A DNA stretch of 64,000 nucleotides from Acidiphilium multivorum AIU301 (GTDB lineage: Bacteria; Pseudomonadota; Alphaproteobacteria; Acetobacterales; Acetobacteraceae): the NCBI RefSeq assembly GCF_000202835.1, contig NC_015186.1, positions 558,001 to 622,000 of the forward strand, read 5' to 3'. Below, in pieces: positions 1 to 9,639 of the stretch. How positions within the stretch are numbered: the stretch's first letter is position 1; each line of letters begins with the position of its first letter. The translations under genes were made by a program, and so were the position numbers. Under the pieces are notes generated by a model, which saw nothing but the letters and a program-made list of their open reading frames with translations, had not been told where the DNA came from and did not search any database.

Positions 1-946
1 TATCGAGATCCGTCGGGTCGCCGATGACGGTCTCGGCATCGCTGAAGCCAGCATCCTCGGTTTCGGTGATGAAGACCACCGCCTCGCCGCGATGGTGGAG
101 TTCGCGCGCCGTGTTCCTGGCAAGGACGCCATGCCCCGAAATGATGAAGTGGTTCACGCGTTTCATCTTCTGTCTCCGTGGACCGATCGTCCGGTTGATG
201 CGATTCTGGAGGACCGGGCCGATCACCGCAGTGAGCGCCGTCGCAAATACCGTCAGCCCAAGGACGATCAGCGAGACGACGAAGAGCCTTGCATCCTCGC
301 TTTTGGGCAGAATATCGCCGTAGCCGACCGTCGACATTGTAACGATAACGAAATAAACTGCCGCGGGCAGATTCGTGATCGGCGGGCTGAATCCCGCTCC
401 AAGAAGCAAGGAGCCCAATACGCCATAGACCATCAGCACGAGCACGGACGCCACGGCGAATAGCGTTCCGGCGGCGAGTGACGAGCGCGAAAAGTGATTA
501 CGCGCCAGCAGGAGCGACGCCAGGAGGACGAGGATATAGATCGTCTCGCCATCGAGCCGCGTTGCAGCTCCCAGATGCACGGTCAGCAGAAGTTGGGCCA
601 GCGCGATGCCGATAGCCGATAGCCAGGCGATTCTCGACCGCCCGAGCAATCCCAAGGCGATCAAGATCTGTAGGGCGCCGACGACCACGTTCGGCACACC
701 GTTGAGAATCAGGCCGGGAATGTTTCCCGAAATCGGGTGGATGGCACTGACCAGGTTCGCCAGATCGAGGTGGAGATATTGTGCCGCGAACTTCTGGATC
801 GTGGGCAAAATCGCGAGGGCCCCGGCGACACCGACGGCGAGCGCCAGAGGCACGTGAGGGAACCAGAGGTCCATCCGCAAACGGCGGTACCAGCGGTTGC
901 TGAGCAACCGCGTCTGCCGGGCAACGAGCGATAATGCCCTACGCAC
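1..946 (-). CDS. Potassium channel with RCK (TrkA-N) domain, partial
   Basis: The gene runs off the left edge, so its C-terminus is missing. The visible 315 residues have a hydrophobic N-terminal half with several membrane segments. They are followed by a pore helix and the potassium selectivity filter TVGYGD, then a last membrane helix and the start of a cytoplasmic nucleotide-binding domain (VNHFIISGHGVLARNTA). This is the layout of six-helix voltage-gated-like bacterial K+ channels with an RCK regulatory domain. I chose the GTG at 946 because GAGG lies 5 nt upstream of it; an in-frame ATG at 874 would give a protein 24 residues shorter. The filter makes the K+ channel call firm, but gating and physiological role cannot be read from the sequence. 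Confidence 0.85.
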   Translation of the reverse strand, partial: MRRALSLVARQTRLLSNRWYRRLRMDLWFPHVPLALAVGVAGALAILPTIQKFAAQYLHLDLANLVSAIHPISGNIPGLILNGVPNVVVGALQILIALGLLGRSRIAWLSAIGIALAQLLLTVHLGAATRLDGETIYILVLLASLLLARNHFSRSSLAAGTLFAVASVLVLMVYGVLGSLLLGAGFSPPITNLPAAVYFVIVTMSTVGYGDILPKSEDARLFVVSLIVLGLTVFATALTAVIGPVLQNRINRTIGPRRQKMKRVNHFIISGHGVLARNTARELHHRGEAVVFITETEDAGFSDAETVIGDPTDLD

Positions 947-1033
947 GGCGACCTCGGCCCCTGCCGCATTTCATCACACCAGACATCCGGAAGGCAGATG
1001 GGCGCAGATCGGCAGCGGTGCAACGCCCGCCGG

Positions 1034-1273
1034 TCAGGGAATGGTGATTTCGAAACTCTCGATCACGGTATTGGCAAGCAGGCGGCGAGCCATGGAGTCG
1101 GCTGCGTCGCGGGCCTTTTCACGGTCGGTCTCGGCGAGATCGAGTTCGATCAGCTTGCCGACCCTTACGTCGTTCACGTCATTGTATCCAAGCCCTTCGA
1201 GCGCGTGGCCGATGGCCTTGCCCTGCGGATCGAGCACGCCGGTCTTCAGCTTCACGGCGACCAGAACCTTCAT
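1034..1273 (-). CDS. purS: Phosphoribosylformylglycinamidine synthase subunit PurS
   Basis: PurS is the small dimeric subunit that joins PurL and PurQ to make the FGAM synthetase of de novo purine synthesis, at the fourth step. The 79-residue length is normal. The sequence has the family features: an N-terminal beta strand [10 protein letters not shown], a [10 protein letters not shown] stretch and the conserved GY-DV-VRVGK-IEL segment. Its start codon overlaps the purC stop by 4 nt, so the two are translationally coupled. The usual next genes, purQ and purL, do not follow: the next gene downstream is a potassium channel, so the rest of the complex must be encoded elsewhere. Confidence 0.93.
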   Translation of the reverse strand: MKVLVAVKLKTGVLDPQGKAIGHALEGLGYNDVNDVRVGKLIELDLAETDREKARDAADSMARRLLANTVIESFEITIP

Positions 1274-2034
1274 TGCATCGTCTCCGGGCCCTTCATATCG
1301 CGTGTCCCGGCCTCGGGCAGGATTCCGAGACGCTTGGCGACTTCCTGATATGCTTCCTCAACCCGGCCGAGATCGCGGCGGAAGCGGTCCTTGTCCATCT
1401 TCTCGTTGGTCTTGGCATCCCAGAGACGGCAATTGTCCGGGCTGATTTCGTCGGCGAGGACGATGCGCATATCGTCGTTCTCCCACAGCCGGCCGAACTC
1501 GATCTTGAAGTCCACCAGGACGATGCCGACGCCGAGGAACAGGCCAGTGAGAAAGTCGTTGATGCGCAGGCTCAGATGGACAATGTCATCCATATCCTGG
1601 GTGCTGGCCCAGCCGAACGCGGTGATGTGGTCCTCGGACACCATCGGATCGTTGAGGGCGTCGTTCTTGTAATAATATTCGATGATCGATCGGGGGAGCC
1701 GCGTGCCCTCAGGGATGCCGAGGCGCGTGCTCATGCTGCCCGCGGCAACGTTGCGAATGACGACCTCGATCGGAATGATCTCGACCTCGCGCACGAGTTG
1801 TTCGCGCATGTTGAGGCGGCGGACGAAATGGGTCGGGATGCCGATTTCGCCGAGGCGCTGCATCAGGAACTCGCTGATGCGGTTGTTCAACACGCCCTTC
1901 CCCGTGATCACGCCCTTCTTCTGGGCGTTGAACGCGGTGGCGTCGTCCTTGAAATACTGCACGAGGGTGCCGGGTTCCGGCCCTTCGAACAGGATTTTTG
2001 CCTTGCCTTCATAAAGTTGCCGGCGACGCGCCAT
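1270..2034 (-). CDS. purC: Phosphoribosylaminoimidazole-succinocarboxamide synthase (SAICAR synthetase)
   Basis: PurC condenses CAIR with aspartate, using ATP, to give SAICAR in purine synthesis. The protein has 254 residues from the chosen start. It opens with the family hallmark [12 protein letters not shown] and contains VIPIEVV-like and GSMSTRLGI segments and the LVDFKIEFG motif typical of the bacterial enzyme. I start at the ATG at 2034, which has GAGG 8 nt upstream; the reading frame stays open further upstream but carries nothing conserved there. It sits directly downstream of the atp F0 genes and is coupled to purS by an ATGA overlap. Confidence 0.95.
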   Translation of the reverse strand: MARRRQLYEGKAKILFEGPEPGTLVQYFKDDATAFNAQKKGVITGKGVLNNRISEFLMQRLGEIGIPTHFVRRLNMREQLVREVEIIPIEVVIRNVAAGSMSTRLGIPEGTRLPRSIIEYYYKNDALNDPMVSEDHITAFGWASTQDMDDIVHLSLRINDFLTGLFLGVGIVLVDFKIEFGRLWENDDMRIVLADEISPDNCRLWDAKTNEKMDKDRFRRDLGRVEEAYQEVAKRLGILPEAGTRDMKGPETMQ

Positions 2035-2132
2035 GGGTGAACCTCGTATCTCGGCGGCTGATGGGAAACGGTGAGGCCGCACGCGACCGGGTATATCAAC
2101 CGGCAGCGGTTTGCGCCATGCCCGGAGGCAGA

Positions 2133-2153
2133 CGCTGCCCCGTGGTGGCAGCG
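2133..2153. terminator. Hairpin between atpF and purC, possible terminator
   Basis: CGCTGCC and GGCAGCG form a perfect 7-bp stem around a 7-nt loop in the 129-nt gap between atpF and purC. There is no T tract on either side, so it is only a weak candidate terminator or mRNA processing hairpin separating the atp and pur units. Confidence 0.3.
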
Positions 2154-2163
2154 CCAGCCGGTA

Positions 2164-2685
2164 TCAGGCAGCCTTCTGTCTGAGCGCAGCGGGCAATCCG
2201 CCGATGGCCTGATCAATCAGGCCCCGATCATGGGCCTCGTCGATTGTCTCTTTCAGGATCTGCTCGGCGGCGCGTGCGGCCAGCGCGGCCGCGGCATCCC
2301 GCACTTCGGCGATCGCAGCGGCCTCGGCCGCCGAAATGCGCTCACGGGCCATCTGCTCGCGCCGGCGGGCGGATGCCTCGGCTTCGGCGAGCAGGTCGGC
2401 GGCAAGCCGTTCGGCCTCACGGCCAGCCATGGCCAGCATGTCCTTGGCCTGTGCCAGCGCGGCCTCGCGCCGGGATTCGGCATCCTTGAGCATGGCCTCA
2501 GCCTCGGCGCGCAAGCGCGACGCCTCGTCAAGTTCGTGCTGGATGGCGGCGCTGCGCTGGTCGAGCATGGTGGTGATGGCGCCGACGATCTTTCTTCCAA
2601 AGAAGGCCAGAAAGATCAGGACCGCGACGGTGACCCAGAAAGTCCCCTTGTCCCAAAGCGTACCGGTGAGGGCTTCGTATTCCAT
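2164..2685 (-). CDS. atpF: ATP synthase F0 subunit b
   Basis: This is the peripheral-stalk b subunit of F1F0 ATP synthase. It is 173 residues long, with a single N-terminal membrane segment (FWVTVAVLIFLAFFG) and then a long alanine/glutamate/arginine-rich helix suited to coiled-coil dimerisation with the b' subunit encoded just upstream. It is the last gene of an atpI-B-E-F'-F cluster. The F1 genes (atpHAGDC) are absent here, which agrees with the split F0/F1 arrangement common in alphaproteobacteria. Confidence 0.92.
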   Translation of the reverse strand: MEYEALTGTLWDKGTFWVTVAVLIFLAFFGRKIVGAITTMLDQRSAAIQHELDEASRLRAEAEAMLKDAESRREAALAQAKDMLAMAGREAERLAADLLAEAEASARRREQMARERISAAEAAAIAEVRDAAAALAARAAEQILKETIDEAHDRGLIDQAIGGLPAALRQKAA

Positions 2686-2691
2686 GATCTC

Positions 2692-3261
2692 TCACCCTTG
2701 GGTTGAAAGTGCCGATACCGCCTGCTCGATGCGGCCCGGCTCGACGGCCTCGCCGATCAGGCGGTGCAACAAGCTCGACGCCACATCGCGGGCGATCGGA
2801 GCCAGCGCGCCCACGGCTGTCCGGCGCGCGGAGTCGATCTCGGCCTCGGCAGAAGCGATCTGAGCGCTGAGACGGTCGTTGAGCGCTGCCGTTTGCGCGC
2901 GGGCACGTTCCTTGGCGGCGTTGACCGCTTCGGCAATTGCGCCCTGGCTCGACTCCCGCGCGTTCTGGATGGCAAGATTGAGTTCCCGGACCGCGTGTTC
3001 GGCTTCCGCCTTTGCGCGGCGTGCGGTTTCGAGGTCGGTGGCGATGCGGTTGTGGCGGTTCTCGATCACGCCGCCGATGCGGGGCAGGGCCCATCGCGCC
3101 AGCACGAAATAGAGCACGACCATGATGACCGCCATCCACACGACCTGCGCACCGGTCAGCGGATTGGAGAAATCCATCTGCGGCATCTTGCCTTCGGCCA
3201 TGGCGGTTGCCGGCGTCAGGCCCAGGGCGGTTGCGGCGAGCAGTATGGTGGTTCGACGCAT
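2692..3261 (-). CDS. atpF': ATP synthase F0 subunit b'
   Basis: This is the second, divergent b-type stalk subunit (b'), which pairs with AtpF in alphaproteobacterial ATP synthases. From the ATG at 3261 it is 189 residues. It has a hydrophobic N-terminal leader, a short linker rich in Met/Gln, one membrane segment ([20 protein letters not shown]) and then a long helical domain with heptad-like Ala/Glu/Arg repeats. The frame is open back to 3333, but that would overlap atpE and adds a non-hydrophobic Arg/Ser-rich stretch, so I use the later start. It lies 6 nt upstream of atpF. Confidence 0.9.
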   Translation of the reverse strand: MRRTTILLAATALGLTPATAMAEGKMPQMDFSNPLTGAQVVWMAVIMVVLYFVLARWALPRIGGVIENRHNRIATDLETARRAKAEAEHAVRELNLAIQNARESSQGAIAEAVNAAKERARAQTAALNDRLSAQIASAEAEIDSARRTAVGALAPIARDVASSLLHRLIGEAVEPGRIEQAVSALSTQG

Positions 3262-3286
3262 CGCGTGAAGTTTCCCCGCCGTTGGA

Positions 3287-3520
3287 TCAGGCGAACAGGA
3301 TGATGAGCGCGATGACCAGCGCGTAGAGCGCAACCGCCTCGGTCAGCGCGAAGCCGAGCAGAACGTCGCGGAACATCTTGTCGCGCGCCGCCGGGTTACG
3401 GCCGACCGCACCGACGAAGGCGCCGAACAGGTTGCCGATACCGACGCCCGCGCCGGCAACGCCGATGGTCGCAAGACCCGCACCGACGTCGCGAGCGAGG
3501 AGGAGGGTGTCAATGGCCAT
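3287..3520 (-). CDS. atpE: ATP synthase F0 subunit c
   Basis: This is the proton-carrying proteolipid of the F0 rotor ring. It has 77 residues in two membrane helices joined by the polar loop [10 protein letters not shown]. The first helix has the glycine-rich packing motif AGVGIGN, and the second carries the ion-binding glutamate Glu61 in ALTEAVALY. The local ligand pattern looks like a proton-type rather than a sodium-type ring, though this is an inference from one side chain environment. It lies between atpB and atpF'. Confidence 0.96.
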   Translation of the reverse strand: MAIDTLLLARDVGAGLATIGVAGAGVGIGNLFGAFVGAVGRNPAARDKMFRDVLLGFALTEAVALYALVIALIILFA

Positions 3521-3592
3521 AACTTGGATTCCTTTCAGTTCAAGCGGTAGCGAGGCCGGTCGGGCCGGCGGGTTGAAGAGAGCGCGAGGCGA

Positions 3593-4348
3593 TCAGTGCA
3601 TGTGGATCGCATCGTGCAGGTAAAGGCAGGTCAGGATCGCGAACACGTAGGCCTGCAGGAACGCGACCAGGAATTCGAGCGCCGTGAGCGCGATGTTCAG
3701 GCCGAGCGGTATGATCGCCGCCACCACGCCGACTGCGCCGAGACCGGAGACCAGCATCAGCATGAAGCCCGCGAACACCTCCCACATCACATGGCCGGCC
3801 GTGATGTTCGCGAACAGTCGAACCGAAAGCGAGATCGGGCGCGAGAGGAAGGAAACGATCTCGATCGGAATCAGCAGCGGAAGCAGCCAGCCCGGCACGC
3901 CCGGGGGGGAAAAGAACTTCAGGAAGCCGATGCCGTGATACCAGAAACCTACCAGCGTCGAGAGGGCGAAGACGAAAAGCGCCAGGGCGCCGGTGATCGC
4001 GATGTGGCTGGTGAAGGCGAAGAAATACGGGAAAAGGCCAAGGATGTTGCCGATCAGGATGAAGGCGAACAGGGTGAAGACGAAGGGGAAGAAGCGCTTG
4101 CCTTCCTCGCCGATCGTGTCGAGCACCATGTTGTGGACGAATTCATAGCTGATCTCGGCGAGGCCCTGCATGCGGCCGGGAACCAGAGCGCGCTGGCGCA
4201 GCGCGACAACGAAAAGCGAGGTGACGATCACGGCGGCGAGCAGCATCATCTCGTTCGAATTCGTGAATTCGATCGCCTTGCCGAACGCACCGAATCCGGT
4301 GGTCAGCTGGAACTGCCCGAGAGCGTTGATCCCCGATTCTTGCGCCAT
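3593..4348 (-). CDS. atpB: ATP synthase F0 subunit a
   Basis: Subunit a forms the two proton half-channels next to the c-ring. It is 251 residues and strongly hydrophobic, with five to six membrane segments. It holds the conserved SRPISLSVRLFANITAGH segment, whose arginine (in SVRLFAN) is the residue that interacts with the c-subunit carboxylate. The C-terminal helix LEFLVAFLQAYVFAILTCLYL is also typical. It begins 13 nt after the atpI stop and is followed by atpE. Confidence 0.96.
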   Translation of the reverse strand: MAQESGINALGQFQLTTGFGAFGKAIEFTNSNEMMLLAAVIVTSLFVVALRQRALVPGRMQGLAEISYEFVHNMVLDTIGEEGKRFFPFVFTLFAFILIGNILGLFPYFFAFTSHIAITGALALFVFALSTLVGFWYHGIGFLKFFSPPGVPGWLLPLLIPIEIVSFLSRPISLSVRLFANITAGHVMWEVFAGFMLMLVSGLGAVGVVAAIIPLGLNIALTALEFLVAFLQAYVFAILTCLYLHDAIHMH

Positions 4349-4361
4349 CCGTATCCTCCGG

Positions 4362-4685
4362 TCAGTCCTTGTCGCCCGGTCCCATGGCCCGGAACACGTT
4401 TCGAAGCCCCGCAGCCGCGCCGATGGGCACGAAGCCGATCATGAACCAGGGTGCTGAATGAAAAAGACGATCCAGTCCATAGCCGATCGCGACAGCCACG
4501 ACCAGAGACGCCACCATTTCGGCGCCCAGCCGCGTTGCGACGCTGAACGGATTGGGCCCCTTGTCCTGCTCCGCGCTCTTTCCGGCGGGCTTGTCGAGCC
4601 CGGCGCGGCTGCGCGCAGCGGCAAGGCGCTGATCGAAATCGCTCCGATCATCTGGCCCCTGAGCCGGTTCGTCACCCATTTTCAC
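4362..4685 (-). CDS. atpI: AtpI, ATP synthase assembly protein
   Basis: This small protein of 107 residues has a charged N-terminal half and two predicted membrane helices (EMVASLVVAVAIGYGLDRLF and a second starting WFMIGFVPIGAAAG). That is the layout of AtpI, encoded first in many atp operons and implicated in c-ring assembly and Mg2+ handling. It precedes atpB here. Its exact role in alphaproteobacteria is less settled than that of the structural subunits. Confidence 0.85.
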   Translation of the reverse strand: MKMGDEPAQGPDDRSDFDQRLAAARSRAGLDKPAGKSAEQDKGPNPFSVATRLGAEMVASLVVAVAIGYGLDRLFHSAPWFMIGFVPIGAAAGLRNVFRAMGPGDKD

Positions 4686-4763
4686 ACCCTTACGCCCGCC
4701 GACAGGCGGCAGCGGTTGCTACCGACGCTGCCGTTCCAAGTCAACATATCGCGAGCGTGAAAT

Positions 4764-7700
4764 CTATTCCGCGGCGATCGCCCCGGCGGGTTCGACCATC
4801 GCCGCCGCGGTACCGAGATCCACCGACAGGACACGGGAAATGCCCCGCTCCTGCATCGTGACGCCGTAGAGCCGGTCCATTCGCGCCATCGTGTGGTGGT
4901 GATGGGTGACGACGATGAACCGGGTGCCGGTATCCTGGGAGATGTCCTCCAGCAGGCGGCAGAAGCGTTCGACGTTCGCATCGTCGAGCGGGGCGTCGAC
5001 CTCGTCGAGGACGGAGAGCGGCGCGGGGTTGCAGCGGAAGACCGCGAAAATCAGTGATAGCGCGGTGAGGGCCTGCTCGCCGCCGGAGAGAAGGGACAGT
5101 GTTGCGAGTTTCTTGCCCGGCGGTTCGGCGAAGATCTCAAGCCCGGCTTCGAGCGGGTCGTCGGAGCCGGTGAGGGCAAGATGGGCGCGCCCGCCGCCGA
5201 ACATCCGGGTGAACAGCGCCTGGAAATGGCGGTCGATCTCGGTGAAGACGGCCGAAAGGCGCTCGCGGCCCTCCCGGTTCAGATGGCCGATGGAGCCGCG
5301 CAGCTTTGCGATTGCGCTGGTGATCTCCTCGCGGTCGCGGTCGATCGCGGCAAGACGGGTCTCGATCTCGCCGACCTCGATATCGGCGCGCAGGTTGACG
5401 GGGCCCATCTCGTCGCGTTCGCGGGTGAGGCGCTCGAACCGCTTCCGCGCCTTTTCGGCGGCGTCGGGCGACGGATCGGCGACTGCGGGCAGAGCGGGAT
5501 CGACCCCCAGGCGCTCCAGCATCTTTTCGGCGACGGTGCCCCAGGCGTGGTCGGCTTCGCGCACGGCGGATTCAGCGCCGATGCGGGCTTCGCGGGCGCG
5601 GGCGAGATCCTGCTCCGCGGCGCGCGCGGCGGCGGAATTCCGCCGTGCGGCCTCTTCGGCGCTGGCCAGATCCCGCGCGGCGGCGTGGTGGTCGGACTCT
5701 GCCGCTTCCAGTTCGGCGCCCGCCTCGGCCCGCCGTTCCCGCGCGCCGCCATCGGCGCCGAGGGTTTCCAGGCTGGCTTCGGCCTCGCGCAAGCGGGCGC
5801 CGAGGTCGGTGCGGCGGTCATTGGCGTCGCGCGCACGTTCGGCCCAGTCCGACTGTTCGCGGATGATCGTGTCCAGACGGCGGGCGCGGGCGTCGGCTTC
5901 CGTCTGCAGGCGTTGAAGGGCCTGGGTTGCCTCGCTGTCGCGCCGGCGACTCTCGGACAGGGCGGAGCGCGCGCGATCGAGCGCGTCGCGAAAGGCCTGG
6001 GCGTCGTCCAGTGTCGCGAATTCGGCTTCGATGGCGGCGAGCGCGGCGCGTGCTTCTCCGGCCTCGGCCTCGATTCGGGCGCGTGTTTCGGCCGCCGCGG
6101 CCTCGCGGGCGGCTAGCCGTTCGGCTTCGGCCGCCAGCCGGCTCGCCGTCTCCGCCGTCGTTCGCAGATCCTTGCGGGTCCGGTCGATGGCCGATTCGGC
6201 GGCGCGGCGGGCTGTGCGCGCCTCCTCCTCGGCATGCCGTGCGTCGCGCTCGGCGGCTTCGGCTTCCTGCAGCGTGGCGCGGGTGGCCTCGGCGCTCTGC
6301 CGCGCACGGGCGAACTCGACGTCAAGCTGATCCAGCCGGTTGCGCTGGGCGAGGCGGACTGCCGCCTCGGTCGGCGCACCAGGGCGGACCACGAACCCGT
6401 CCCAACGCCAGACCCCGCCCTCGATCGAAACGAGAATCTGGCCCGGGCGCAGCGTCGCCTGCAAGGCTTCGCCGTCTTCGCCATCCGGCAGCAGGAGAAT
6501 GTGATCGAGGGCGCGTCGGAGGGCATCCGGCGCGGTGATCGTTTCGCCGATCCGGGGCAGCGCGGCATCGGACGCGATGGCCGGCAAGGAGCGCCAGTGC
6601 CGGGCGGCGCTGGCCTGCTCGCCCGCCGAGAGCTCGGCGCCCAGCGCGGCGCCCAGTGCCGTTTCCAGCCCTGCGGGAACCTTGATGCGGTCCAGCACCG
6701 GGTCGGGGTCGCGGCCGAATTTCTGGGCGAGCAGGGCCTTCAGCGCATCGGTTTCGGCCTTGAGCCGCGCCGCCGCGGCATCCGCCTCGGTTGCGGCAGA
6801 GCGGGCGCGGATCGCGGCAGCATGGGCTTCCGTGCGCCGCGTTTCCGCCCCCTGCACCCTGTTCTGGGCCTCGGCATAGGTGGTTTCAGCTGCAGCCACT
6901 GCCCGTTCGGCTGCCTCGCGGGTGGCTTCCGCCGCGGCGAGACGTTCGGGAGAAACGAGGGCGGCCTGTGCTGTGGCGTGCGCGGCTTCGGCTTCGCGGG
7001 CCCGGCGATCCGCCTGGCCGGCGGTGCCGCGGGCCTGGGTCAGCCGGGTTTCCATGGCCTGACGCTGGGCCTGGGCGCGGGCGGCGGCTTCCGTCGCCTG
7101 TTGGGTTGCGGCTTCGCACTGGGCGAGTGCGGCCGACGCCGCCTCGGCCTCGCGCCGCGCCTGCTCGATTCGGGCGGGAGCCAGTTCGTGATCGGCGGCG
7201 AGTTGCGACCGCTCGGCCTCCAGCCGGATCGCGGCGGCTTCGGCGTCGCGCGCGATCCGTTCGGCGCCGGCATGGTCCTTTCGCAGGGTGGCCACCCGCG
7301 CTTCGGCTTCGCGCCGGGCCGCTTCGAGGCGCGCGATCTCGGCATCGATCTGCTCGGCGAGGATCCGTGCGCGCTCGAGGCGTGTGCGCGTGTCCGCTTC
7401 GCGCGCGCGCAAGGCCGGCAGCGCATCGTTCTGCGAGGTTTCGCGGCCCAGCACGTCGTCGCGAAGCTTTTCGGCGTGGCCAACCGCTGCTTCGGCCTCG
7501 GCGAACTGCGCGCGCGCCGCCCGGCGCCGGCGTTCGGCGAGCTCGCGTTCGATGGCGAGATATTCAGCCTCGGCGTCGCGGATCAACCCCGAGATGTTCC
7601 GGTAGCGATTGGCCTGGCGGGCCTGCTTGCGCAACTCGGCGAGGCGCGCCTCCTGCTGGGCGCGCAGGTCGTCGGCCCGGAGAAGGTTCTGCTCGGCCGC

Positions 7701-8261
7701 CCGCAGCTTGAGTTCGGCCTCGTGCCGGCGGGCGTGCAGGCCTGTGATGCCGGCGGCTTCCTCCAGCAGGGCGCGCCGCTCGTCCGGGCGGGCGTTCACC
7801 AGGGCGGAAACCCGGCCCTGGCTGATCATCGCAGAATTGCGGGCACCGGAGGCGAGGTCGGCGAACATGGTCGCGACATCGCGCGCGCGCACTTCGCGCC
7901 CGTTGATCCGGTACGAACTGCCGCTGCCGCGCTCGATCTTGCGCGAGACCTGGAGTTCCGGCTCGTTCTGGAACGGAACCGGGGCGAGGCCCGCGGTGTC
8001 GGTCAGGGTGATCGACACTTCGGCAAGATTTCGCGCGGCACGCGCCATCGTGCCGGCGAAAATGACGTCCTCCATCTCGCCGCCGCGCAGGGACTTGGCG
8101 CTGGCTTCGCCCATCGCCCAGCGCAGCGCGTCGACCACGTTCGACTTGCCGCAGCCGTTCGGCCCAATGATGCCGGTCAGCCCTGGCAGGATGTCGATCG
8201 TGGTCGGATCGGCGAAACTCTTGAACCCGCTGATCCGCAGGCGGGCGAAACGCGCGGGCAA
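4764..8261 (-). CDS. smc: Chromosome segregation/condensation ATPase SMC
   Basis: SMC is the core ATPase of the SMC-ScpAB condensin that compacts and segregates the chromosome. The 1165 residues show the full family architecture. The N-terminal Walker A GPNGCGKSN lies near residue 33. A long Ala/Arg/Glu coiled coil follows, then a hinge at roughly residues 500-620, a second coiled coil, and at the C-terminus the ABC signature LSGGEQALTALS and Walker B SVLDEVDAPLDD. It starts 7 nt after the stop of the DsbA-like gene, with which it is probably co-transcribed. The coiled coils are strongly Ala/Arg-biased, as expected at this GC content. Confidence 0.96.
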   Translation of the reverse strand: MPARFARLRISGFKSFADPTTIDILPGLTGIIGPNGCGKSNVVDALRWAMGEASAKSLRGGEMEDVIFAGTMARAARNLAEVSITLTDTAGLAPVPFQNEPELQVSRKIERGSGSSYRINGREVRARDVATMFADLASGARNSAMISQGRVSALVNARPDERRALLEEAAGITGLHARRHEAELKLRAAEQNLLRADDLRAQQEARLAELRKQARQANRYRNISGLIRDAEAEYLAIERELAERRRRAARAQFAEAEAAVGHAEKLRDDVLGRETSQNDALPALRAREADTRTRLERARILAEQIDAEIARLEAARREAEARVATLRKDHAGAERIARDAEAAAIRLEAERSQLAADHELAPARIEQARREAEAASAALAQCEAATQQATEAAARAQAQRQAMETRLTQARGTAGQADRRAREAEAAHATAQAALVSPERLAAAEATREAAERAVAAAETTYAEAQNRVQGAETRRTEAHAAAIRARSAATEADAAAARLKAETDALKALLAQKFGRDPDPVLDRIKVPAGLETALGAALGAELSAGEQASAARHWRSLPAIASDAALPRIGETITAPDALRRALDHILLLPDGEDGEALQATLRPGQILVSIEGGVWRWDGFVVRPGAPTEAAVRLAQRNRLDQLDVEFARARQSAEATRATLQEAEAAERDARHAEEEARTARRAAESAIDRTRKDLRTTAETASRLAAEAERLAAREAAAAETRARIEAEAGEARAALAAIEAEFATLDDAQAFRDALDRARSALSESRRRDSEATQALQRLQTEADARARRLDTIIREQSDWAERARDANDRRTDLGARLREAEASLETLGADGGARERRAEAGAELEAAESDHHAAARDLASAEEAARRNSAAARAAEQDLARAREARIGAESAVREADHAWGTVAEKMLERLGVDPALPAVADPSPDAAEKARKRFERLTRERDEMGPVNLRADIEVGEIETRLAAIDRDREEITSAIAKLRGSIGHLNREGRERLSAVFTEIDRHFQALFTRMFGGGRAHLALTGSDDPLEAGLEIFAEPPGKKLATLSLLSGGEQALTALSLIFAVFRCNPAPLSVLDEVDAPLDDANVERFCRLLEDISQDTGTRFIVVTHHHHTMARMDRLYGVTMQERGISRVLSVDLGTAAAMVEPAGAIAAE

Positions 8262-8268
8262 GCCGGAC

Positions 8269-8898
8269 CTACGCGGCCTTCAGCCAGGAGGAGAAGGTGT
8301 CGAACGAAACCGCTCCCTCCCGCTTGCGGCCATTGATGATGAAGGTCGGGGTCGAATTGACCTTGTAGGTCTTCTCGGCGTCGTTCAGTTCGTTGAGGAC
8401 GAAGGCGCGCAGCTTCTTGTTGGCTATGGCGGCGTCGAACGTCGTGCGGTCCATGCCGGCGAGGGCGGCGTAGCGGAACAGGGCGTTCTGGTAATCCTTG
8501 GGCGTTTTCAGCCCCGGCGCGTAGGCCCATTCATCCTGCGTGCGGAAGAGTTCCGAGATGAACGGATAATATGCCTTCGCCGGCAGCGCGCGGGCGATCT
8601 GCGCGGCCCAGAGTGCGTCCTCGTTCAGCGGGAAGTCCTTGAAGACGTAATAGACCTTGCCTGGCTTGACGTAGCTTTCGATGACCTTGGGCAGCGCGTG
8701 CGTGGCGAATTCGGCGCAATGCGGACAGTTGAGGGAAAAATATTCATAGACGGTCACGGGGGCATTCGGATTGCCGAGGCTGCGGATCGAATAGGGGGAA
8801 TCGGCTTTCGTTTCCGCGGCGGCCGCCGGAAAGGCGATCCCCAGAGAGCCTGCGGTCGCAAGCCCACCTACCATTCCTAGTAGCGAACGACGGTCCAT
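8269..8898 (-). CDS. DsbA-like thiol:disulfide oxidoreductase, exported
   Basis: This is a periplasmic thioredoxin-fold oxidoreductase of the DsbA/DsbG-like thioredoxin_4 family (209 residues). It has a signal peptide with two arginines followed by RSLLG (residues 3-8), so Tat export is possible, then a hydrophobic stretch ending in PAAAA. The catalytic CPHC motif is at Cys58-Cys61, and the cis-proline loop is in [15 protein letters not shown] is the DsbA-type active site and favours disulfide formation. It is immediately upstream of smc (7 nt), with divergent apt on the other side. Confidence 0.88.
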   Translation of the reverse strand: MDRRSLLGMVGGLATAGSLGIAFPAAAAETKADSPYSIRSLGNPNAPVTVYEYFSLNCPHCAEFATHALPKVIESYVKPGKVYYVFKDFPLNEDALWAAQIARALPAKAYYPFISELFRTQDEWAYAPGLKTPKDYQNALFRYAALAGMDRTTFDAAIANKKLRAFVLNELNDAEKTYKVNSTPTFIINGRKREGAVSFDTFSSWLKAA

Positions 8899-9028
8899 GA
8901 CGATATCTACCTCTATATGTTGTGTAGCGGAAGCGTTCCGCCACGTCGAGTGGAAACGGCACCTGTGCTGGTCCGATGCATAGCCGATCGCCCCAGGAGT
9001 GACGAGAGCGGCGCCGCTTCAATTCAGC

Positions 9029-9056
9029 GTGGCGCAGGTTTTGAAGCGTGCGCCAC
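9029..9056 (+). promoter_or_regulatory. Hairpin upstream of apt
   Basis: GTGGCGCA and TGCGCCAC form a perfect 8-bp stem with a 12-nt loop, about 45 nt before the apt start, in the 201-nt gap between divergent dsbA-like and apt genes. A second small inverted repeat, GCGGAA-N3-TTCCGC, sits at 8927-8941 nearer the dsbA-like side. Function is unknown; operator or leader structure are both possible. Confidence 0.3.
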
Positions 9057-9099
9057 CGGATCGGGTTGCCACGGACGATACCTCGGCTATACCGGCGCC

Positions 9100-9615
9100 A
9101 TGAATCTCAAGGATCATATCCGCGGCATCCCCGATTTCCCGAAACCGGGGATCCTCTTCTACGATATCTCGACCCTGATCCGCCACGCGGATGCGTGGCA
9201 GGTGGCGATGGGACGGCTTGCCAAGGTGGTGCGCGCGCATCACCCGGACCTGCTTGCAGGCGTCGAGAGCCGCGGCTTCATCCTTGCCGCGCCGCTCGCC
9301 CTCAAGCTCGGTTGCGGCTTCATCATGCTGCGCAAGCGCGGCAAGTTGCCCGGCGCGACTGTCGGCTACGACTACGATCTCGAGTATGGGCAGGACCGGA
9401 TCGAGATCCAGGCCGATGCGGTCCAGCCGGGTCAGCGGGTTGTCGTCGTCGATGACCTGCTTGCCACCGGAGGGACGATGGCCGCCGGTATCAAGCTGCT
9501 GCGGAAGGTGGGCGCAGAGGTTCCGGCCGCCGCCGCGTTGATCGAGCTGGCGTTCCTGAAAGGCAGGGATCGTCTCGATGTGCCGTTCGAAGCCCTTGTC
9601 AGCTACGATCAATAG
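9100..9615 (+). CDS. apt: Adenine phosphoribosyltransferase
   Basis: This purine salvage enzyme converts adenine and PRPP to AMP. The protein is 171 residues from the ATG at 9100, the usual length. It starts with the typical [20 protein letters not shown] and carries the PRPP-binding loop [14 protein letters not shown]. The frame is open upstream to 8917, but the extra residues are not conserved and cover the control region between the divergent genes, so the later start is preferred. Confidence 0.96.
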   Translation: MNLKDHIRGIPDFPKPGILFYDISTLIRHADAWQVAMGRLAKVVRAHHPDLLAGVESRGFILAAPLALKLGCGFIMLRKRGKLPGATVGYDYDLEYGQDRIEIQADAVQPGQRVVVVDDLLATGGTMAAGIKLLRKVGAEVPAAAALIELAFLKGRDRLDVPFEALVSYDQ

Positions 9616-9639
9616 GTTCGGGCCGCGAGGCCTCGAACC

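Noticed and set aside
2692-3333. Longer start for atpF' at 3333
   Set aside because: The extra residues overlap atpE and are Arg/Ser-rich without hydrophobic character; the ATG at 3261 gives a normal b' protein.
6234-8336. 700-codon open frame on the plus strand across smc
   Set aside because: It is antisense to the well-supported smc gene. Long open antisense frames are expected in GC-rich coiled-coil genes, and the translation shows no domain.
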